Notes under the pieces: generated by a model
The model's database searches: none
What the model was told of the DNA's origin: nothing
What the model saw: the letters and a program-made list of their open reading frames with translations, nothing else
Made by a program: the position numbers and the translations under genes
From: DASQLQ01 sp035629935
GTDB lineage: Bacteria; Actinomycetota; CADDZG01; WHSQ01
NCBI GenBank assembly: GCA_035629935.1
Contig: DASQLQ010000030.1
Location: 1 to 7,893, forward strand
Direction of reading: 5' to 3'
Length of the DNA stretch: 7,893 nucleotides
In this document: positions 1 to 5,263 of the stretch, piece after piece
Numbering within the stretch: position 1 is the stretch's first letter
How the letters are laid out: each line of letters begins with the position of its first letter

Positions 1-1739
1 GAAGCTTTGCCTTTGAAGTTGGGACGCTTGTATCGCAACGTGACGGTCGTCGGTATCGTGCGAGTCTCGCCACCCCAGGCGATCTGCCCCGAAACCGTTG
101 GCTCGTCATCCGTCTGGTCCAACTCGTCATCGCTGTCGTTGTCCAGCCAGACACTGACGTCGGTCACCCCTTCGCTGGAGGAGGTAACGCCGAAGGCGAA
201 CTGACCCTGAGCGTCGGTTTGTCCTTCGGCGTGCCCGGTTCCGTCGGCGTGATAACCGCCCGTGTGCTCACCGGCGTCGGGCGGACGAGCATCCCCACCT
301 TCCACTGCACAGAACGCAACGCCTTCGGGACCCTTGATGTGAACATCGATGTCCCGGGCGTCCAGGGGTCGACCACCCTCGCGGGCAGCGGCAACCAACC
401 GCTGACAACTACCGGTCGCAGACTGACTGTTCTGAGGATCGAGGAGAAGCTGCTTCGGGGGCTCCGGTGGGGAGGTGCCCCAACCGAGCTGGGCTCCCCC
501 GCTAACTTCGGTGGCGCCTTGCGTATCGTCGCCATCGACATCCGCCCACGCCTCGATGAATGTTCCACCCTTGGCTTCGGAGACGAGGACGAACGTGAAA
601 GAACCGTTGTTATTGGTGCCCGCCCTGGACTCGATGTGTTTCTTGTCCGCAGCCTGAGCAACGTTGTGATCACCCTGGGTGGCCGCGTCGTCCGTCGGCT
701 CGCACTTCGCAGTTGGCTCGGTGGCATGAACCTTGTCGGGGGCCGCGAATCCGCTCGCTACCCCTCTCTGGTTCGCGAACTTGAGTTGGTCGTCCGGCCC
801 ATCGGCGTGAATATCGACGTTGACTCCGGCGATCGGCTGGCCCATCTGATCCTTGAACGTCGTGGTCAGGGCGATACATTCCGAAACATCGGCCTTCTCT
901 GAATCCGGATCGATCGCCACGGAAGACGGTATCTGCGCGTACGGAGTCACGCGGTGAGCGTCGCCCGATTCGTCGGCCGGTGCGACGGGTGTTGCCGGCG
1001 AGGCCGTCTGGTTGGCAACCAGAGCGACGGCCCGCACGCGAGAAGCCGGGCCATCATCGGCCAACGTGCAGCGGACCTTGACCTCGCCATCACTCGGCGT
1101 CCCTGTCCCGCACGCCACCCATTCGGGGTCTGTCCCGGGTTCGGAGAACGTGTAGAGCGCGCGCACTTGTGCCGTGCCCCCGCTGACTGCTCCCTCCAGG
1201 ACCGTGCTGGCCCTGCCTCCCGTCGGGGTGAAGAAACCAATGTCGTCACCATTCTCTGGATAGCTCATCTCGACCGTGTTGGCAGCGGGAGGAGGAGGAA
1301 CGTCCGAGGAGTTGATCGTGACGACCTTCTCTGAGCGCGTCACCTCGGTACCCCCGGTGACGATCACATTCTGATAGAGGATCGCCCGTACGACGTACTG
1401 CCCGTCGAGCTGGCCGTCGGGGATCGGATACTCCGCTTCCCACGTGTCGGTACCAACCCGCGTACCGGTGAACGTCGCCAGAGCTACCCCGCTCGGATCC
1501 GCTATCTCGAATTCGACCAACGGGTCGGCCGGCACTTCGCCGACCCACGCAACGAGGTGATACGTCTCGTCACTGTCTTCTTTGTCGGAAAGAGTGAGGC
1601 TGGGTGAGTAATCGGACGGATTCAGTAGCTGAACGGTGGATGCAGCTTGCGCCGGTGCGGCCGGCATCATCGCGACGATCAGAGCAGCCACGATCGTCAA
1701 CTTCATGATCGATATCGCACGCACGGGCTTCATTCGCAT
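1..1739 (-). CDS. Secreted multi-domain Ig-like protein, 3' end outside window (gene A)
   Basis: The frame stays open for 579 codons from ATG at 1739 to the left edge. Residues 1-33 form a Sec signal peptide (basic start, hydrophobic core, cleavage near APAQAA). An LxNP beta module follows at about 36-142 (QLLNPSDY; TYHLVAW; VVRAILY). An Ig-like module spans about 155-269 with C210/C224 and ends in SGDAHRVTPY. Two Big_1-like modules follow at about 272-422 and 429-556. The visible end, VTLRYKRPNFKGKA, resembles the start of a small beta domain common in actinobacterial secreted proteins; that identification is from memory of the family. No RTX repeats are seen before the edge, unlike the neighbours. 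All six cysteines pair by domain. An AAGGAG lies 5 nt before ATG 1739. A second ATG at 1733 makes an ATGA overlap with the stop of gene B but sits 11 nt away. Coupled translation with gene B is likely. The molecular function is unknown. Confidence 0.9.
   Translation of the reverse strand, partial: MRMKPVRAISIMKLTIVAALIVAMMPAAPAQAASTVQLLNPSDYSPSLTLSDKEDSDETYHLVAWVGEVPADPLVEFEIADPSGVALATFTGTRVGTDTWEAEYPIPDGQLDGQYVVRAILYQNVIVTGGTEVTRSEKVVTINSSDVPPPPAANTVEMSYPENGDDIGFFTPTGGRASTVLEGAVSGGTAQVRALYTFSEPGTDPEWVACGTGTPSDGEVKVRCTLADDGPASRVRAVALVANQTASPATPVAPADESGDAHRVTPYAQIPSSVAIDPDSEKADVSECIALTTTFKDQMGQPIAGVNVDIHADGPDDQLKFANQRGVASGFAAPDKVHATEPTAKCEPTDDAATQGDHNVAQAADKKHIESRAGTNNNGSFTFVLVSEAKGGTFIEAWADVDGDDTQGATEVSGGAQLGWGTSPPEPPKQLLLDPQNSQSATGSCQRLVAAAREGGRPLDARDIDVHIKGPEGVAFCAVEGGDARPPDAGEHTGGYHADGTGHAEGQTDAQGQFAFGVTSSSEGVTDVSVWLDNDSDDELDQTDDEPTVSGQIAWGGETRTIPTTVTLRYKRPNFKGKA
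72..455 (-). repeat. Big_1-like module with His insert, type II, gene A second copy
   Basis: Residues 429-556. It has C445, then DIDVHIKGP and AFCAVEGG (C477). The short insert carries H492, H497 and GHAE (H503, E505). VWLDNDSDDEL follows, with D533, D535, D537 and D544 in EF-hand-like spacing. Confidence 0.68.
474..926 (-). repeat. Big_1-like module with His insert, type I, gene A first copy
   Basis: Residues 272-422. It has C288, then VNVDIHADGP. The insert has APDKVH (H338), C346, QGDHN (H358) and KHIE (H368, E370). AWADVDGDD follows, with D400, D402, D404 and E411 matching a 12-residue EF-hand loop. Confidence 0.68.
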
Positions 1740-4700
1740 TGTTTCTCCTTATTTCGTCCGCGGCCCCCAGCACAGCGATCGCGTCCCCCACCACCGTTGA
1801 GGCTGTCGTTGCCCTTGCCGCCTCTCAGGTTGTCGCGGCCGGCACCACCACTCATCTCGTCATTACCGCTGGCTCCTCCGAGGCCATCGCGTCCGGCCTG
1901 GCCGAAGATCGCGTCACTACCTTTGCTGCCTTTCAACTTGTCGTTACCGCGGCCGCCGCGGAGCACGTCGTTCCCACGCCCGCCGAGCAGGACGTCGTCT
2001 CCGCCCTTACCGACGATCACGTCGTCTCCGCCTCTACCGCAGATGCGATCCGCACCCTGGTCGCCGACCAAACGGTCGTCGGCCTTGGTGCCGGTCACCG
2101 TGCACACTGTTGAATTTCCCCAACTAAAAACGGTCTGAGCGGATCCTTCGCCCTGACCAAGGACGTCGTCCTCCGACTCGTCGACCCAGGCTGTGATCTG
2201 GGTACTGCCGGTGCTCGGTGATTTGATCCCCACAACCAAGCGACCGCCCGATCCCGTCTTTCCTTCGGTGTGGTACGTGTCGTTGCTGGAGTGCACTCCC
2301 TGGCTGGAATCGTCCGCAACCGGTGTGTGACCACCATTGTTGGGGCCGGTTCTGGGTGTGCTCCCGCCCTCCGGGTCGCAGAAGCGAACAGACTTAGCGG
2401 GCCCTTTGATGTGAACGTCGATATTGATGTTTCGCAGCGGTTCGCCCGTTCCATCGACGGTCGAGATCGCTACGCGTTGACAAGAGTTCGCCGCGGCATC
2501 ACCCGCCGTGGGGGTGATCGAGATCTTCGGCTCCGAATCAAACCCGAACACCCGATGCGCGTCGCCGGTTTCGGTGAATACGCCACCGAGCGGCGCTTCG
2601 CAACCAAAGAGCGAGTCGCACGTAGTGGCCAGAGCGGCAACCCCAGACACCTGGGATGCGCTATCGCCCACTTGCAATTTGCACACACTGGTGAACGGCT
2701 GAGGAGCGTCGCCACCCGCTAGCTCCAGCGAGCCACATTCGGTCCAGCGCTCTTCTCCCCGCACCTCGTTCGCACCGGTCGTCGTGTAGTACAGGAGAAC
2801 ACCGGTCGCGCCCGCACTCGCCGTCCCCACAACGCTCGTCTGTTGGTCGACGAAAGCAGCCGGACTGCCATCGGTTGGCTGCGACAGCTCGATCGTTTGG
2901 AAACTGTTCGATATGTCCACGGCCCGATCCTCGACCGATTGCGTGCCGATGATCTGGGCCCGAAGCGTGTAGCCACCATCGTCGATGGTGGCGGTGGCGA
3001 ACGAGAAGCCGTACGTGTCCGTCTGCCCGACCCTTGTCGCAGTACCTAGTTTGGAGAACGACGAGCCGTCGCTCGAGATCAAGATGTCGACCCCCTGCAC
3101 GAGGGTGGGCACGTCGACCCTGGTCACTACGTGGAAATAGTTGTTCTCGTCCAACGTGCTGGCGAGCACGTCCCCGCCCGCGCCGTAACCCGACGGGTTG
3201 ACGAAACGAACCTTGGCGTCGGCCGCACTATTTGCCCACGACATCGTGGCAACGCCACTCACCTCGTTAGCGTTCTGCAGATCGTCGTTCTGCGCCTCGT
3301 CCTCGTCGTCATCTGTGCTACCGGCCTCGCCGTCGATCCACGCCTCCAAGGTCGTATCGCCCTTGAGAGGGGAGGTCAGGCCGAACAGGAAATCGCCCTG
3401 TTCGTCTGTCTGGCCTTCGGTGTGCTGCACGGCAGGAGTCGCTTCTACGGCCGGATGCGAGGCTTCTTTCGCGTCTTCGGCATCGTGCTCGGCCAACTGG
3501 GGGGCGTTTCGTGCAGAGCCGCCGGGCGGGTCGCAGAAGTCAAGATCATTCGTCGGACCGGTCGCATGCACATCGACGTTCACGCCCGACATCAGCGATT
3601 TGCCACCTCTGGCCGTCACCGTGAACGGAACGCAGGCCCCCGTCGCAGAAGCGTCCCCCGACGGTGTGATCGTGACTTTTGCTTCACCGGCGAGGAACTG
3701 TCCGTCGATCGTCGCCGACGCTTCCTTCTTTGCCTGTACGTCGTCGTTGATCGGGCGCAGATCGGCCTCCGCTGCGAGAGGCATCTCGTCTACCCAAGCG
3801 GTGATGGCCGACATGCCGGGGTTCGGCGAGAAGATCCCGAAGCGGAACTGACCCGCCTCGACTCCTGTGCCGCCGTTTACGCCCGTTCCGAGAGCGGCCT
3901 CGACATGCTTCACATCGGCCCCCTCGGGAGTCTCATGATCGCCTTGTTGATCGGTAAAGCGATCGCCCGGACTCGTGCAATCCCACAACTCTTCCTTGGG
4001 ATGGTCGGCTTGATCCGGGGCGCGTTCGCCACTGCCGGTGGTGCCGTTGTCCCCGAAGCCCACGTCATCGCCCGGGCCTGTGAGGTGGAAGTCGATGTTC
4101 GCACCCTGAACCGGGCGAGCGAGGTGATCCAAGACGGTCGCGAAGTACTCGATACAACCGTCTCCGGCAACGCGTCTCTTTCCTGCCGGGTACGTAACGC
4201 TCGGTGTTGCCGGGGGGACGGCCTCCAGCGAGATCGTCATCTTCGTCGGATCCTGCAGATAGGGGCGAACGCTGTGGGCGTCGGCAGATTCCTGGGTCTG
4301 CAGCCCGCTACCACCTGGTTGAAGCGGGTTGTCCGACTCGGCCGCCACTACGGCGACCGACGTCACCTGAGACGGGACGGCCGTCGCCGGCAGGGGGCAT
4401 GTCGCCTCGAAAGGACGAGGTTCCGTGCCGTTGGCCAAAGCGACGCTCGCGCATTCGGTGAACACCGGAGGCGATCCAGGCGCCGTAGTCGAGAAGAACA
4501 CATAGAGGTTGCGGGCATGGAGGCTCGCCATACCTTCGATCGTCGTCCGCCACGGGCCCGTCGAGGACTTGAAGAACCCCAGCTGTCCGCCATTCGTGGG
4601 CCAGGTGATCTCGACGGTCTCTTCGATGGTGTCGATCTCGGCCGCGACCGAATCCTTCGCCACTTCGCTCGTTCCTTGGAAGAGCTTCGCAGTCACCGTT

Positions 4701-5209
4701 CCGGTGCCTTCGGGGAAACCATCGGGGATCGCCCAGAACAGCTCCCACGCGTTCGTGGTTCCGGCGACGAGTTGCATCGCCCCGATCTTTTGCTCGCTCC
4801 CGCCGTCCGGGGTCCACAGCGCCTCGACGGTCGCACCCGCGGACGTTCCCGATGTCACCGCCACCACGTGGTACACCTCATCGGCATCTTCGAGATCGGA
4901 GATCTGCGGGATGTCCTCGCTGACGGGATGGTTACCGGCCAACGGGTCGTAACCCGGATTCGGGTTCAGCAGTTTGATCGCAGGTCCTGTCGGACCCGGC
5001 GACCCGGTAGGACTTCCAGTCGGGCTCTGGCTCGGTGGAGGCGAGCCCGATGGCGACGCACTCCCACTTGGCTGCGCGGAAACCCGCCCCAACCCGAAAG
5101 AATCGCCGGATAGAAGCGTTAGAAGCAAGAACGCTCCCAGGATCACGGCCAGCGCCGTCCGGGCACGAGCCCGAGAACCGATGGACTTATCGGACGTCGT
5201 CGTCACCAC
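1730..5209 (-). CDS. Large secreted Ig-like/RTX calcium-binding protein (gene B)
   Basis: This is a 1159-residue extracellular protein with no catalytic motif, transmembrane anchor or sorting signal after the signal peptide. The order is: signal peptide 1-45 (cleavage near GRVSA/Q); Ser/Pro/Gly linker 46-76; LxNP module about 77-195; Ig-like module about 198-317 (C253/C271); Big_1-like modules about 322-501 and 509-659; second LxNP module about 664-770; second Ig-like module about 771-890 (C825/C843); third Big_1-like module about 893-1032; RTX tail 1036-1159 with 13 nonapeptides. The doubled layout suggests fusion or internal duplication of a smaller ancestor like gene C. There are 16 cysteines, which fit eight pairs. 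Numbering is from GTG 5209, but GGAGG at 5212-5216 is only 2 nt from it and 5 nt from the next GTG at 5206, so 5206 may be the true start. The TGA stop overlaps the start of gene A. A calcium-dependent structural or adhesive role is inferred. Confidence 0.93.
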   Translation of the reverse strand: MVTTTSDKSIGSRARARTALAVILGAFLLLTLLSGDSFGLGRVSAQPSGSASPSGSPPPSQSPTGSPTGSPGPTGPAIKLLNPNPGYDPLAGNHPVSEDIPQISDLEDADEVYHVVAVTSGTSAGATVEALWTPDGGSEQKIGAMQLVAGTTNAWELFWAIPDGFPEGTGTVTAKLFQGTSEVAKDSVAAEIDTIEETVEITWPTNGGQLGFFKSSTGPWRTTIEGMASLHARNLYVFFSTTAPGSPPVFTECASVALANGTEPRPFEATCPLPATAVPSQVTSVAVVAAESDNPLQPGGSGLQTQESADAHSVRPYLQDPTKMTISLEAVPPATPSVTYPAGKRRVAGDGCIEYFATVLDHLARPVQGANIDFHLTGPGDDVGFGDNGTTGSGERAPDQADHPKEELWDCTSPGDRFTDQQGDHETPEGADVKHVEAALGTGVNGGTGVEAGQFRFGIFSPNPGMSAITAWVDEMPLAAEADLRPINDDVQAKKEASATIDGQFLAGEAKVTITPSGDASATGACVPFTVTARGGKSLMSGVNVDVHATGPTNDLDFCDPPGGSARNAPQLAEHDAEDAKEASHPAVEATPAVQHTEGQTDEQGDFLFGLTSPLKGDTTLEAWIDGEAGSTDDDEDEAQNDDLQNANEVSGVATMSWANSAADAKVRFVNPSGYGAGGDVLASTLDENNYFHVVTRVDVPTLVQGVDILISSDGSSFSKLGTATRVGQTDTYGFSFATATIDDGGYTLRAQIIGTQSVEDRAVDISNSFQTIELSQPTDGSPAAFVDQQTSVVGTASAGATGVLLYYTTTGANEVRGEERWTECGSLELAGGDAPQPFTSVCKLQVGDSASQVSGVAALATTCDSLFGCEAPLGGVFTETGDAHRVFGFDSEPKISITPTAGDAAANSCQRVAISTVDGTGEPLRNINIDVHIKGPAKSVRFCDPEGGSTPRTGPNNGGHTPVADDSSQGVHSSNDTYHTEGKTGSGGRLVVGIKSPSTGSTQITAWVDESEDDVLGQGEGSAQTVFSWGNSTVCTVTGTKADDRLVGDQGADRICGRGGDDVIVGKGGDDVLLGGRGNDVLRGGRGNDKLKGSKGSDAIFGQAGRDGLGGASGNDEMSGGAGRDNLRGGKGNDSLNGGGGRDRCAGGRGRNKEKQCE
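1733..2104 (-). repeat. RTX nonapeptide array of gene B (13 repeats)
   Basis: CTVT (1036-1039) leads 13 nonapeptides and a short QCE tail. End cysteines are C1036/C1057 and C1146/C1158, with the same spacings as in gene C. The last repeat (GGRGRNKEK) has lost the Asp ligand and is basic. The array ends at the stop codon that overlaps gene A. Confidence 0.92.
1745..1750 (-). promoter_or_regulatory. Ribosome binding site of gene A, inside the end of gene B
   Basis: AAGGAG on the minus strand lies within the last codons of gene B, 5 nt before ATG 1739 and 11 nt before ATG 1733. It lets ribosomes ending gene B reinitiate on gene A. Confidence 0.7.
2114..2533 (-). repeat. Big_1-like module with His insert, type II, gene B third copy
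   Basis: Residues 893-1032. It has C910, then INIDVHIKGP and RFCDPEGG (C944). The insert carries H961, H973 and YHTE (H980, E982). ITAWVDESEDD follows, with D1010, D1014 and E1021 at EF-hand-like positions. It directly precedes the RTX tail. Confidence 0.68.
2540..3220 (-). repeat. Second LxNP plus Ig-like pair inside gene B
   Basis: Residues 664-890 repeat the arrangement of residues 77-317. VRFVNPSGY, YFHVVTRVDV and GGYTLRAQI match the LxNP module. RWTECGS with C825/C843 and the closing TGDAHRVFGF match the Ig-like module. An extra cysteine pair (C864/C870) is unique to this copy. Confidence 0.7.
3233..3685 (-). repeat. Big_1-like module with His insert, type II, gene B second copy
   Basis: Residues 509-659. 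It has C526, then VNVDVHATGP and DFCDPPGG (C559). The insert carries H575, H585 and QHTE (H596, E598). After LEAWIDGE the loop is expanded by a run rich in Asp and Glu (about 631-643). Confidence 0.68.
3707..4246 (-). repeat. Big_1-like module with His insert, type I, gene B first copy
   Basis: Residues 322-501. It has C352, then ANIDFHLTGP. The insert has APDQADH (H403), C411, QGDHE (H425) and KHVE (H435, E437), followed by AITAWVDE. The acidic loop here is degenerate and longer than in the other type I copies. Confidence 0.68.
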
Positions 5210-5211
5210 TA

Positions 5212-5216
5212 CCTCC
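5212..5216 (-). promoter_or_regulatory. Ribosome binding site of gene B
   Basis: GGAGG on the minus strand is followed by TA and then two consecutive GTG codons. It is 2 nt from GTG 5209 and 5 nt from GTG 5206, so the second GTG has the more usual spacing. Confidence 0.7.
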
Positions 5217-5227
5217 GCCTATGTCTG

Positions 5228-5244
5228 TCTCACGCCCCGTGAGA
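5228..5244 (-). other. Perfect intercistronic hairpin between genes C and B
   Basis: On the minus strand TCTCACG and CGTGAGA form a 7-bp stem around a GGG loop. No T-run follows, so it is not a standard intrinsic terminator. It lies between the gene C stop and the gene B ribosome binding site. It could be an mRNA stability or processing element, or a small operator. Confidence 0.55.
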
Positions 5245-5263
5245 AGTGGTTCGTTAAAGGTGC

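Noticed and set aside
164..727. Minus-strand frame of 187 codons in another phase of gene A
   Set aside because: It is a Ser/Arg-rich shadow in the wrong phase. The true phase is the frame open from 1739 to the left edge, which matches the paralogs.
219..902. Plus-strand frame of 227 codons
   Set aside because: It is antisense to the Big_1-like modules of gene A, which form a continuous and conserved reading frame on the minus strand.
3131..5113. Open frame of 660 codons on the plus strand
   Set aside because: It lies wholly antisense to gene B, its translation is Arg-rich with no recognisable domain, and gene B has a signal peptide, repeated modules and RTX repeats in its own frame.
5228..5244. 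Intrinsic terminator for gene C
   Set aside because: The stem is good but no T-run follows on either strand, so I kept it only as a hairpin of unknown role.
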